A stretch of DNA of 64,000 bases from assembly GCA_913061145.1 (NCBI GenBank), contig CAJXUQ010000003.1, positions 59,208-123,207 on the forward strand, given 5' to 3'. This stretch comes from an uncultured Haliea sp. (GTDB taxonomy: Bacteria; Pseudomonadota; Gammaproteobacteria; Pseudomonadales; Halieaceae). A model generated the notes under the pieces. It was not told where the DNA came from and did no database searches. It saw only the letters and a program-made list of their open reading frames with translations. Below, piece by piece: positions 42,708 through 51,700 of the stretch; the stretch's first letter is position 1; each line of letters opens with the position of its first letter. A program made the translations under genes and the position numbers.

Positions 42708-43661
42708 ATGAGCAGCAAACTCGACCAGCTGAAGTCGATGACTGACGTGGTCGCCGACACCGGTGATATCGAAGCGATTCGCCGTTTTCAACCCCAGGAC
42801 GCCACAACCAATCCATCACTGCTGTTGAAAGCCGCCGCCCTGCCCCACTACCAGAGCCTGCTCTCCGGGGCACAGAACTGGGCGAGCAAAGCCGGCGGCA
42901 GCAGTGAGGAGCAGATGGCCAACTGCTGCGACCGGTTCGCGGTCGACATCGGGCGCGAAATTCTGGGTATCATCCCGGGGCGCATTTCCACCGAGGTCGA
43001 TGCGCGACTGTCTTTCGACACCCAGGCAACCATGGAGCGCGCGCGCAAGCTCATTCGCCTGTACGAGGAGGCCGGACTCGGCCGGGACCGGGTGTTGATC
43101 AAGATTGCCGCTACCTGGGAAGGCATCAGCGCGGCACGCAACCTCGAACGTGAGGGCATCAACTGCAACCTGACCCTGCTATTTGGCTTCGCCCAGGCCG
43201 CGGCCTGCGCCGATGCCGGCGTGTACCTGATTTCCCCCTTTGTCGGGCGCATTCTCGACTGGTACCTGGCGAACACCGAAACCCAGGTCGCCCACCCCGA
43301 TGACGATCCGGGCGTACAGTCGGTGCGCCGTATCTACCGCTACTACAAGACCCACGGCTACCCGACCGTGGTCATGGGCGCGAGCTTCCGCAACGTCGGC
43401 GAAATCGAGGCATTGGCCGGCTGCGACCGGCTGACCATCAGCCCCGCGCTGCTGGAATCGCTGGCAGCGGACCACGGTGCTCTCCCACGCCAACTCAGCC
43501 CACAAGACGGCGGCTCAGATGATCCACAAGCACAGCACACCGAGGGCAGCTTCCGCCTCGCGTTGAATGCAGACGCGATGGCGACGGAAAAACTGGCCGA
43601 GGGTATCCGCAACTTTATCGCCGACCAGAGCCGCCTCGAAGCGGTTATCAGCGCCGCATGA
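42708..43661 (+). CDS. tal: transaldolase
   Basis: The 317-residue enzyme of the non-oxidative pentose phosphate pathway moves a dihydroxyacetone unit between sugar phosphates. It has the Schiff-base Lys132 in [11 protein letters not shown], matching TalB of E. coli in position, and the [10 protein letters not shown] opening (31-40). Length matches the TalB class. It overlaps the TerB-like gene by four bases. Confidence 0.95.
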   Translation: MSSKLDQLKSMTDVVADTGDIEAIRRFQPQDATTNPSLLLKAAALPHYQSLLSGAQNWASKAGGSSEEQMANCCDRFAVDIGREILGIIPGRISTEVDARLSFDTQATMERARKLIRLYEEAGLGRDRVLIKIAATWEGISAARNLEREGINCNLTLLFGFAQAAACADAGVYLISPFVGRILDWYLANTETQVAHPDDDPGVQSVRRIYRYYKTHGYPTVVMGASFRNVGEIEALAGCDRLTISPALLESLAADHGALPRQLSPQDGGSDDPQAQHTEGSFRLALNADAMATEKLAEGIRNFIADQSRLEAVISAA

Positions 43662-44101
43662 TCAACGCACTGAAAGCCCTGTTCATCCTGCCTGGAGAGG
43701 ACTCGGAAGAAGGCCGGCAACAGCGGGTACACCTGGCGGCTGCGGCACTTCTGATTGAAACCGCACGCGCGGATTTTACCCAGGATGCCAGTGAAGAAAC
43801 CGCCCTGGAGCAGATGCTGAGCAACTCACTGGGGCTACCACGGCACGAGGTCAGGGCATTGATCGACGCGGCCAGCACGCGCGTCGAGGAGGCGACATCA
43901 CTGTACGAATTCACGCGCGTGATCAACGACCACTATGGGCCCGAAGAGAAGCTGACGCTGATCGCTGGCATGTGGCAGGTAGCCTACGCAGATGGCAATC
44001 TCGACAAGTACGAAGAACACCTGATCCGCCAGGTCGCTGAACTCACCTATGTTCCGCACCAGGACTACATACGCTGCAAACTGGCGGCGATGCAGCGCTG
44101 A
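43658..44101 (+). CDS. TerB-like domain protein
   Basis: The 147-residue cytoplasmic protein has the TerB-type helical pattern: [22 protein letters not shown] (about 26-47), [20 protein letters not shown] (about 99-118) with acidic metal-binding clusters. TerB-like proteins occur far beyond tellurite resistance and no other ter gene is present. It is coupled to transaldolase by a four-base overlap. Confidence 0.8.
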   Translation: MINALKALFILPGEDSEEGRQQRVHLAAAALLIETARADFTQDASEETALEQMLSNSLGLPRHEVRALIDAASTRVEEATSLYEFTRVINDHYGPEEKLTLIAGMWQVAYADGNLDKYEEHLIRQVAELTYVPHQDYIRCKLAAMQR

Positions 44102-44107
44102 GCGTCG

Positions 44108-44590
44108 TCAGCTTCGCTCAAGCACGACCATCAGGTCTTTGAAACGCGCGCGGTTTTCTTCTGACAATCCCATCAGTACCCGGTGTGCTTCAATCACCTT
44201 GTCGCGCACATCCGCCTCGCTGCCCTCTACCAGCGGTATGCAGTCTATGCACTCAGGATTGGCACAGGCGTCTTCGTGCACATCAAACAGACGCTGGAAG
44301 CCCATGCTCTTGATCAACCGGGTAATACCGGGGTTGGAGGAGTAGATGGCCGGCATGAAACCGTAGCGTGCGCGCACCTCCAGTGCCAGTTTGGCCAACA
44401 GTCCCAGCGTGGTGCTGTCAATGCCTTCGGCATCACAGAGGTCAACCCACACACTGGCGAAATCCGGGCTGTTCAGCATGCGCTGCAAATAGTCGTCAAT
44501 GCTCGTGCAGAGAGTAAGCCGCACGTCCCCGGTCAGGCGCACGACGTAGGCTCCGTCCTGGCTTGCTGCAAGTATCCGGCCCTCTTCCAT
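44108..44590 (-). CDS. STAS-domain anti-sigma-factor antagonist
   Basis: The 160-residue protein carries an STAS fold (about 1-105) with the phosphorylatable Ser59 in GIDSTTLGLL, and a C-terminal tail of about 50 residues including a CANPECIDC cysteine cluster that is unusual for STAS proteins. It starts at the stop of the PP2C response regulator, so the two are coupled. In pseudomonads a regulator/STAS pair in a similar neighbourhood is linked to control of RpoS. A partner-switching role is inferred. Confidence 0.8.
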   Translation of the reverse strand: MEEGRILAASQDGAYVVRLTGDVRLTLCTSIDDYLQRMLNSPDFASVWVDLCDAEGIDSTTLGLLAKLALEVRARYGFMPAIYSSNPGITRLIKSMGFQRLFDVHEDACANPECIDCIPLVEGSEADVRDKVIEAHRVLMGLSEENRARFKDLMVVLERS

Positions 44591-44591
44591 C

Positions 44592-45776
44592 TCAACTCCG
44601 CTTGCTGATAAACAGGGCAGCAATATCGTCGGGGGCCGTCTCGACACGGTCCAGGCCCAGCCTGTTGACGATCTCATCCGGAGACTCCGCCGACTCCTCG
44701 AACACCTTGAGGAAATACTTTTCTTTCTCGATCAGGTTTTTGGGAGGGAGGATTTCAAGTATACCGTCAGAGAACAGCGCCAGCATGAAGCGCTCTGGCA
44801 AATCCACCAGGTGCTCCTCGTAGCTCGCATCCTCCATGATGCCCACAGCCGAACCCTCGCCGCGCAGGTAACGGGCACCCTCTTTGGAGACCAGCACCGG
44901 CTGCGGCAAATGCCCCGCCACGCTGTAGCGCAGGGTATTCGCCTGGGTATCCAGCAAGCCGACGACCATGGTGGCAAACTTGCCCACACCGAGGTCGAGC
45001 AACTCCTGATTTGCCCGCTTCAGCATGGCCACCGGGCTCAGCAGGGTATCATCGTCCCGATGCAGGAAATCCGAACGCTTGCGCGCAAAGAGATTTTTCA
45101 GCAACACCGTGGTAAAAGCGGAAGAACTGCCGTGACCGGACACGTCTGCCATGAAAAACGCGACGTGATGCTGGCCCACCGTAAAGTAATCAGTGAAGTC
45201 GCCGCTGAGGTACAGCGAGGGGATAACCGTATGGCTGAACACATACGGTTCCAGCACCATGGGGCTGACGGGCAGCATGCGTAACTGAACCTGGCGCCCG
45301 GCCTGCTGGTCCTGCTCAAGCATTTTCACCGTGCCGCGCAGCTCCGTATTGGCCTGCTCCAGGCGCTGGCGTGACTCACGCAACTCGCGGCGCATCTGGC
45401 GTTGCCGTACGCAGCGCTCAATGGACTTGAACAGCGCCTCTTCGTCCTCGATCGGGCGCACGAAAAAATCGCTGGCACCCAACCGCAAGGCGGTCATCAT
45501 TTTGTCCACTTCGGCGCGATCGCTGAAAATAATCGCGGGAACCTGCAGGTCCAGCTCGCGCAGGGAGCGGCGCGCCTCCTGCCAGGAGACCTCCTCGAGA
45601 TCCAGTTCACAGAGGATGACATCGAGGTCCTGGTTACCAGCGAGAAAATGGTAGGCCTCAAGCACATCGGTAAACACCTCAACACGGTACCCCTGACCGA
45701 TGACCGTCTGCGCCAGTTCGCCTGCACGAGCGGCATCGTCATCGATGAGCAACACATAACCTTTGGAATTCATCAT
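44592..45776 (-). CDS. response regulator with PP2C-type phosphatase output, degenerate receiver
   Basis: The 394-residue protein has an N-terminal receiver domain (about 6-125), a coiled linker (about 130-165) and a C-terminal SpoIIE/PP2C Ser phosphatase (about 180-394; FFMADVSGHGSSSA, GKFATMVVG and ALFSDGILE supply the metal-binding acids). The receiver has the acidic pocket (LLIDDD), but the phospho-acceptor position is Glu57 in LCELDL and the usual Lys is Arg107 in VRPIED, so phosphorylation is doubtful. It likely dephosphorylates the STAS protein encoded just downstream. The ATG at 45776 was chosen because the upstream frame lacks features. Confidence 0.85.
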   Translation of the reverse strand: MMNSKGYVLLIDDDAARAGELAQTVIGQGYRVEVFTDVLEAYHFLAGNQDLDVILCELDLEEVSWQEARRSLRELDLQVPAIIFSDRAEVDKMMTALRLGASDFFVRPIEDEEALFKSIERCVRQRQMRRELRESRQRLEQANTELRGTVKMLEQDQQAGRQVQLRMLPVSPMVLEPYVFSHTVIPSLYLSGDFTDYFTVGQHHVAFFMADVSGHGSSSAFTTVLLKNLFARKRSDFLHRDDDTLLSPVAMLKRANQELLDLGVGKFATMVVGLLDTQANTLRYSVAGHLPQPVLVSKEGARYLRGEGSAVGIMEDASYEEHLVDLPERFMLALFSDGILEILPPKNLIEKEKYFLKVFEESAESPDEIVNRLGLDRVETAPDDIAALFISKRS

Positions 45777-45899
45777 GCGGCTTTTGCGGGGCGTGTGCTG
45801 AGGGACAGTACGCCCTTGGCATGGGTGGAGCAACCAATTTGCACCGGGTTTGGGCAGGATTTCACAGTTTTGGTGCAAACTTTCGCACGCCTCATCCGG

Positions 45900-46619
45900 C
45901 TACAGTTCGTCTGGCCATTCCTCATCACCGAAGTCGGAGAAGGTGTCCTCCACCTCACCGTCGTTGACCAGGGCGCGCCGCTGCTGCAGGTAGGCATCGC
46001 GGATGAAAATGTAGCGATCACCGGAAATCAGGTCTTCCGCTTTCAACAGCTCGACCCTGGAGCTGACCAACTCCAGGCCGATCAATGAGTTTCGCAGCCG
46101 CACATCGTCGATTGCCACTTCCACGGAGGTGTAGGCGTCAAAGATGGTGCCCACGCCGCTGCGCATGGTGCGTGGGCCGAAAAGCGGCACCATCAGGTAT
46201 GGGCCCTCGGGAACTCCCCACACCGCCAGGGTCTGTCCAAAATCGGTCCTCAAGGGCTCGACGCCCATGCGCGTCGCCACATCGAACAGGCCAAGGATGC
46301 CGATGGTGGAGTTGAGCAGGAAACGGCCACCGGCCTGTGCGGCTCCCCCGAATCTGCCCTGGAGAAGAGAGTTCAGGGTGGTATTGACGTCGCGCAGGTT
46401 GCGGAAGAAGTTATCGACACCGACTTCCAGGGGATCCGGTGTGATCGCGTGATAGCCGCGGGCCGCGGGCTTCAGCAGGTACTGGTCCATGCGCTCGTTA
46501 AAGATGAAGATCGGCCGGTTGATGGCTTCCAGGGGATCCGGATTCACAGGTTCCGAGGCCATCACAGGAGCGGCGCTCAGTAGGCAAAGCAACAGCAATG
46601 TCGGACGCAGAAATCTCAT
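45900..46619 (-). CDS. mlaA: MlaA outer membrane lipid-asymmetry protein
   Basis: The 239-residue VacJ/MlaA protein has a signal peptide (about 1-21) and the family core DPLEAINRPIFIFNERMDQ (about 29-47), GRFLLNSTIGILGLFDVA and LAVWGVPEGPYLMVPLFGP. MlaA removes misplaced phospholipids from the outer leaflet of the outer membrane, together with MlaC and MlaFEDB, which are not in this window. No lipobox is seen in the signal, unlike E. coli MlaA. It lies about 120 bp upstream of the PP2C regulator gene on the same strand. Confidence 0.93.
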   Translation of the reverse strand: MRFLRPTLLLLCLLSAAPVMASEPVNPDPLEAINRPIFIFNERMDQYLLKPAARGYHAITPDPLEVGVDNFFRNLRDVNTTLNSLLQGRFGGAAQAGGRFLLNSTIGILGLFDVATRMGVEPLRTDFGQTLAVWGVPEGPYLMVPLFGPRTMRSGVGTIFDAYTSVEVAIDDVRLRNSLIGLELVSSRVELLKAEDLISGDRYIFIRDAYLQQRRALVNDGEVEDTFSDFGDEEWPDEL

Positions 46620-46695
46620 GGGCGAGCCGCGGTCAGGTTCAGGCGCCGCATATTACGCCTGTGGCGGTAGCGGGGCAACCTGGGAAAAGTACCCG

Positions 46696-47430
46696 TCAGC
46701 ACGTCACCAATATGCCGCGCTCGACAAACTCTCGCAGCTGCGCCGCGCCAAATGTGTTGACCGTGTCGCCCGGCAGCGAGAGCTCTGCGGCAAGATCCTG
46801 CAGCACCTCTGCACCCGAAACAGCAGCGCCATCGCGAACCCGTTCTAGCAGCCGTGCGGTCGCAGCATTGAGCGACAGAAAGCGCACGGTATCCTGCCGA
46901 TCACGGTAAACCACCAGATAAACAGGCGCTTCGGGCTCAGTCGGCCGGAAATCAACGCCGATGCGGTGCACCGGGTAACGGTAGGCCAGGGGCCACGCCA
47001 GGGGGGAGATCGCCAGCGGTGCCATCATGGGGTCCCCTCCCGCGTCGGCGGGCACCTCCTCCTCTGCCACGCTGAGCGCCAGCTCCACCCACTCGTAATG
47101 GGCGAGCTCTGCAAGAAACGGCGGATCGTCCGGGCCGGGGTTGTGGCGCTCAAACAGAAAGCGCAGGAACTCCTGGCTGATTTCAAGAAAATAGGGCGTG
47201 TGACAGCGGTGGCCGTCGATGAACTGGCGAACAAGACGGTGCCATGCGGTGTCCCCGTAAAGACGGCGCAGCACCGGGAAACCGCCACTGATAAACCCTT
47301 CAATGTTGTTGTACACCAGGGTTTCGTAGATTTTCAGGCGCCGCGGTTCCACACCACGGGGCGGGGGCTGCGTGGCCGGGTCGCGCAGGTAGCGGGCCAT
47401 CGCCAGCTGTTGGGTGCGCAGATCAGCCAT
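46696..47430 (-). CDS. hvfC: DUF2063 partner protein of a DUF692 oxidase (HvfC-like)
   Basis: The 244-residue protein (GTG at 47436 is an alternative start) has the DUF2063 pattern: an N-terminal helical part (about 1-95; LAMARYLRDP, RRLKIYETLVYNNIEGFI, FPVLRRLYGDTAW) and a C-terminal winged domain with FLSLNAATARLLERVRDG. In characterised systems this protein docks the precursor peptide onto the DUF692 enzyme (MbnC/HvfC role). Its start overlaps the hvfB stop by 8 bases, showing coupling. Confidence 0.88.
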   Translation of the reverse strand: MADLRTQQLAMARYLRDPATQPPPRGVEPRRLKIYETLVYNNIEGFISGGFPVLRRLYGDTAWHRLVRQFIDGHRCHTPYFLEISQEFLRFLFERHNPGPDDPPFLAELAHYEWVELALSVAEEEVPADAGGDPMMAPLAISPLAWPLAYRYPVHRIGVDFRPTEPEAPVYLVVYRDRQDTVRFLSLNAATARLLERVRDGAAVSGAEVLQDLAAELSLPGDTVNTFGAAQLREFVERGILVTC

Positions 47431-48277
47431 GCGCACAACCCATCAACCCGACGTTGTCGGCCGCCTGCAGGCGGCGAATGTGCTCTACCTCGCGCAGCAA
47501 CTCGGCCAGCGGTGGCAAATTGAAGTCGCGTTCCAGAAGTGTGGGTACGGAGCCCAGCAGCTGGTAGGCCTCTGCCAGCAGTGACCAGACCGGCTCGATC
47601 ACCGAGGTGCCGTGGGTATCAACCTTCAGGTCGGGTGCCTCATCGTAGTGGCCGGCCACGTGTATGTAGCGCACCCGATCCAGCGGCAGGGCCTGCAGGA
47701 AATCCGAAGCCGTATAACCGTGGTTGATGCTGTTGACGTAGACGTTGTTCACGTCCAGGAGAAGATCGCAGCCCGAGCGCCGTACAACCTCGGTGATGAA
47801 CTCCAGCTCCGTCATCTCGGCATGGGGCTGGGCGTAATACGAAGCATTTTCCAGCGCAATGGGTGCGCGGATAATCTCCTGCACGCGCTGCACGCGCTCA
47901 ACCACATGCGCAACGGCCTCTGCTGTGAAAGGCAGCGGGAGCAGGTCGTAGAGGTGGCCATCCGCGGCGCAGTAGCTGAGATGCTCGGTGTAGAGACTGG
48001 CACCGGTGTCGTCCATAAGGCGGCGCACCGCCTGTACCAGCGCGGTATCCAGCTCGTCGATACCGCCGATATCCAGGGACAGGCCATGCAGGACCAGCGG
48101 CCGCTGCGATACCAGTTCGCGAAACTGCCGCCCGATCCGACCACCTACCCCGATCCAGTTCTCCGGTGCCACTTCAAAAAAGTCGACCTCAGGGGTATCC
48201 CCAGAAAGCAACGGGCCCAGAAGGGCCCGCCGCAAACCCAGGCCCGCACCGGCGAGCCTGTCAGAGTGCCCGGGCAT
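47423..48277 (-). CDS. hvfB: DUF692 multinuclear iron oxidase (HvfB-like, MNIO)
   Basis: The 284-residue TIM-barrel enzyme is of the MbnB/HvfB family, which uses two or three iron ions and oxygen to convert Cys residues of a partner peptide to oxazolone/thioamide pairs. Candidate metal ligands are visible: VLHGLSLD, YTEHLSY, ALENASYY, LLDVNN, HVAGHYDE, VDTHGTS and LLERD. ATG at 48277 overlaps the hvfA stop (ATGA), so 48277 is taken as start although an in-frame codon exists at 48289. It is encoded directly between precursor and partner genes. Confidence 0.92.
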   Translation of the reverse strand: MPGHSDRLAGAGLGLRRALLGPLLSGDTPEVDFFEVAPENWIGVGGRIGRQFRELVSQRPLVLHGLSLDIGGIDELDTALVQAVRRLMDDTGASLYTEHLSYCAADGHLYDLLPLPFTAEAVAHVVERVQRVQEIIRAPIALENASYYAQPHAEMTELEFITEVVRRSGCDLLLDVNNVYVNSINHGYTASDFLQALPLDRVRYIHVAGHYDEAPDLKVDTHGTSVIEPVWSLLAEAYQLLGSVPTLLERDFNLPPLAELLREVEHIRRLQAADNVGLMGCAHG

Positions 48278-48618
48278 CAGCCGCCACACTTACCTTCGCC
48301 GCATTTACCCTCGGCATCTTTCTTGGCGTCTTTCTCGCCGCATTTGCCTTCACCGCACTTGCCTTCAGCGGTATCCTTTTCCCCGCACTTGCCTTCACCG
48401 CACTTGCCCTCTGCGGCATCCTTTTCACCACACTTGCCCTCGCCGCACTTGCCCTCGTGATCGCCGTCACCGTGGGAGTTGAAGTTGGCAAGGTTGTAGC
48501 CAGAGCCAAGTTCCTGCGCCGCAAAAGGGTTTGCCCCCGCCGAAGCCACGGGTACGACCGAACTGGCCAGGAATGCGGCACCCAGTGCCAGCGCAAGGGG
48601 TTTTCTGGAGTCTTTCAT
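48277..48618 (-). CDS. hvfA: EGKCG-repeat precursor peptide (HvfA-like, oxazolone/thioamide RiPP)
   Basis: The 113-residue protein has a signal peptide (basic KDSRK, hydrophobic core, ASA cleavage site near residue 27), a short linker with NPFAAQELGSGY (30-41) and a repeat core (55-113). The core has eight EGKCG motifs beginning at residues 55, 60, 70, 75, 85, 90, 103 and 108, in four pairs split by KDAA/KDTA/KDAKKDA spacers. Its eight cysteines are the only ones in the protein, so all are potential modification sites. The start at 48618 (behind AAGGAC) is preferred to a longer frame opening at 48738, which adds a cysteine-bearing extension. Secretion to the periplasm or beyond and copper binding are inferred from the family. 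Confidence 0.92.
   Translation of the reverse strand: MKDSRKPLALALGAAFLASSVVPVASAGANPFAAQELGSGYNLANFNSHGDGDHEGKCGEGKCGEKDAAEGKCGEGKCGEKDTAEGKCGEGKCGEKDAKKDAEGKCGEGKCGG
48283..48456 (-). repeat. in-frame tandem repeats of the hvfA core
   Basis: Four repeat units encode pairs of EGKCG motifs. The first three are spaced 45 bp apart and the last is shifted by three extra codons (54 bp). Synonymous differences between copies (for example AAG/AAA and TGC/TGT codons) show selection for the peptide rather than recent slippage. Confidence 0.9.
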
Positions 48619-48689
48619 GATGGTTGTCCTTTTGTTGTCATAAGGTCGGTACAGTCTACCGCAGACAGCGTGATGAGCGTGTCTCAGTG

Positions 48690-48717
48690 TGTGACCCGAT
48701 ATCGTCCGGTAAGTTTC
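48690..48717 (-). promoter_or_regulatory. possible ECF-type promoter of hvfABC
   Basis: GAAACTT (48717-48711) followed by 16 bp and TCACA (48694-48690) on the minus strand faintly resembles an ECF-sigma layout, 72 bp before the hvfA start. Relatives of this cluster are often ECF-controlled, but the -10 match is poor, so this is tentative. The 126-bp gap to hrpA shows no clear terminator. Confidence 0.22.
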
Positions 48718-48744
48718 ACCGATTTTTTCCTGGGCCACATTGGC

Positions 48745-51700
48745 TTATCGAGCCGTCGGCGCCGCATCGTCCGGGTGCGTCGACAGCCATTCAACCACCG
48801 CCTGCCACTGCTGCTGCAGCCGCTTGTCGGAGACGGGGGTGCGAGTGCCCAGCCGCTGGGCGAACAGGGAGACGCGAAACTCCTCCAGCATCCACCGGTA
48901 CGTCGCCGCTGCCGGACAGGAGGCAAGCAGCCGCGGGGAGCCCTGCAGGGCCTCCTGCAGCGGCTGTGCAAATTTTTGCAAACGCTCCCGATGACTGTCA
49001 TCCCGCGCCAGCTGGCCCTTCAGGTGCTCTGCGCGTTGCTGCAAGGCCTTCATATAGCGCGGGTACTGTGCCAGCCACTCGGCTGGCGTGTCGCGCTGAA
49101 ATCCCGGTTGCCACAGGGCTACAAGCTGCGCTTCGATATCGGCCAGTGCGGCGACCCAGTCAGGCTCGCTGTAGCGTGCCAGCGTGGTCCGCGCCTCTGC
49201 CAGCGGACGCAGCGCGTTGATGAGTGTGGCCTCGAGGTGGTTGGCGCACGCCACAACCTGGCCACTGCGCCCGGCGCAAAGGGCAAACGACACACTGTCC
49301 CGGGGCAAGCTGTCATCAAGCCCTGCTGCGTCCACCCAGGCGGCATCAATCATGTCCTCCACCAGGTCTTCGCGACGCTGGCCCGCCGCAGCCAGCAGCA
49401 GGCTGGTTTCATTGCCCTGCAGCAGTTGTTTGCGCAGAAACTTGACCTGCTGACGATGCTGCAAACGCAGTAGCCTCAACACACCAAGACGGTGCTGCCA
49501 ACGGGCCTCACCCGGGTAGTCGCACAGCGCTACCGCGACACTGTCCCCCCTGTCGACCAGCGCGGGCCAGGAGACGATCTCCGTGCCAGCCTGGCGGAAA
49601 CGCCATTGCTCTGGCAGAGCACTGTCTGGCCAGGCAGTGAGCCCCTCCCGGGCCGGGCTGTTACCCGGCGCCGCCACGATTGTCTCACGCACATCGTCGC
49701 GAAACGCCGCCACCAGTGCGGCGAGATCACGTCCCTGCCCCAACAGTCGTCCATCGGAGTCTACCACCCGAATATTCATGCTGTAGAACGGATCCAGCGC
49801 GTCCGGATTGAAATCCTCGGCGCGCAATTTGACGCCCGTGACCCGGCCCAGCGCTCTCGCGAGTGCGGCGCCCAGGGACTCATCATTCGGCTGAAGCTCT
49901 GCCAGCGCCTGATCCACTCTGTCGGGCACAGGCACCAGCTGCTTGCGCTTGTCCTTCGGCAGCCCCTTCACCAGGGCGATACATTTATCCCGTAGCAATC
50001 CGGGTACCAGCCAGTCGAACCGAAACCGCGGCACACGATTCAACAGGCCGACGGGCAACGTCACCGAGACACCGTCCGCTTCCTGCCCGGGCTCGAAGCG
50101 GTAGCTGAGGCGCAGCTCCAGGTCGCCCCAGACCAGCCGGTCAGGAAACTGCTGGCCCAGAGCGGCACCGGGATCGCGCGCCAGTAACTGCTCGCGGGAG
50201 ATGCGGAGCAGGCGGTCAGCGTCGGCCTCCCCAGCCAACCAGGCCCGCAGACGTTCGGCCGTTGTGATATCCGACGGCAGACGCTCATCATAGAAGGCAA
50301 ACAGCACCTGTTCATCCGCGAGCAGGTCGCGTCGCCGTGCCTTGGCCTCGAGGTCTTCGACATCGCGCGCAATACGCAGATTATGCTTGAGGAAGCCCGG
50401 ATGTCGCGGGAAACGCCCCGCGATCAGGCCTTCCCGTATGAGCAGTTCACGCGCTTCAGCGGGGTTGATCGGCCCATAATGCACGGGGCGCTTGTCCGCC
50501 ACGGTAAGCCCGTAGAGCGTAATCCGCTCCCAGGCCATGGCGCGCCCCTGCCGGGACTCCCAGCGAGGTTCATAATAATGGTGTTTCAGCAGCTCCGGAT
50601 TGGTCGATAACACCCAGGCGGGATCAATCGCCGCCACCGTGCGTGCAAACACCCGCGAGGTTTCCACAACCTCTGCGGCTACAATCCATTTCGGGCGCTG
50701 CCGCCCCAGGCTTGAACCCGGAAATATCTGCAATTTCCGATTGCGGCTGCCCAGGTAATCACGGTTCTCCTGATGCTGGGCGATATTGGACAGCAAACCC
50801 GCCAGCAGCGCGCGGTGGATCGGCTCGAAGGTCTCCCCTGCAGCGTCTGAGAATTCGCCACCCAGCCGCAGCCCCAGCTGCCGGCAGGCGATTCGCAACT
50901 GGGCGTGCATATCGCGCCACTCACGCATACGCAGGAAAGAGAGGTACTCCCGCTGGCAGAGCTTGCGCAGCTGACTCTGGGTCAGGGCTTGCCGCTGTTC
51001 TTCATAATATCGCCACAGGGCCAACCAGGCCATGAAGTCCGAGCGTTCATGGCGAAAACGCGCATGCATCTGATCGGCCTGCGACTGCTTGTCTGCGGGG
51101 CGTTCACGCGGGTCCTGGATGGCCAGCGCTGCTGCAATGACCAACACCTCCTCCAGGCAGGATAGTGCCTCGGCGGCCAGTACCATGCGCCCCAGCCGCG
51201 GGTCAATCGGCAGTTTCGCCAACTGCCGCCCCAGTGCCGTCAGCTTGCCTCGACTATTAACGGCACCCAGCTCCTGCAGAAGCTTATAGCCGTCACGTAC
51301 CATGCGCGGGTCGGGAGGGTTGATGAAGGGGAAACGCTGAACCTCGCCGAGGCCCAGCTGCAGCATTTGCAGAATAACCGCCGCAAGGTTGGTGCGCAGA
51401 ATCTCGGGGTCAGTAAACTCCGGCCTGGAAAGAAAATCCGCCTCGCTGTACAGACGTATGCATACGCCAGCGGCAACGCGACCGCAGCGCCCCTGCCGCT
51501 GGTTGGCGCTGGCCTGGGATATCGGCTCTATCGGCAGTCGCTGCACCTTGGTACGAAAGCTGTAGCGACTGATGCGGGCGTCACCGGGGTCGATGACATA
51601 GCGGATGCCGGGCACTGTCAGAGAGGTTTCGGCGACGTTAGTGGCCAGTACGACACGCACCATTCGGCGCCGCGAGAGATCGAATACGCGGCTCTGTTCC

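Noticed and set aside
43658..44101. Tellurite resistance locus
   Set aside because: A single TerB-like domain is common in unrelated contexts and no terA, terC, terD or tehAB is present.
48283..48456. CRISPR-like or VNTR array
   Set aside because: The repeats are short, in frame and encode an EGKCG peptide with conserved spacers; there are no unique spacers or cas genes.
46696..48618. Methanobactin operon
   Set aside because: The precursor motif is EGKCG and it carries a signal peptide; no MbnT transporter, MbnE binding protein or aminotransferase gene is present. The HvfABC type fits better.
48619..48738. Forty-residue N-terminal extension of HvfA
   Set aside because: The extension precedes a clear signal peptide and the ATG at 48618 has AAGGAC in place, so translation from 48738 is unlikely.
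47612..49473. Two long plus-strand frames (282 and 435 residues) opposite hvfA, hvfB and hrpA, with tandem HLPSPHLPS-like repeats
   Set aside because: They are antisense readings of the EGKCG repeats and neighbouring genes. The minus-strand proteins have clear families and the repeats come solely from the hvfA core.
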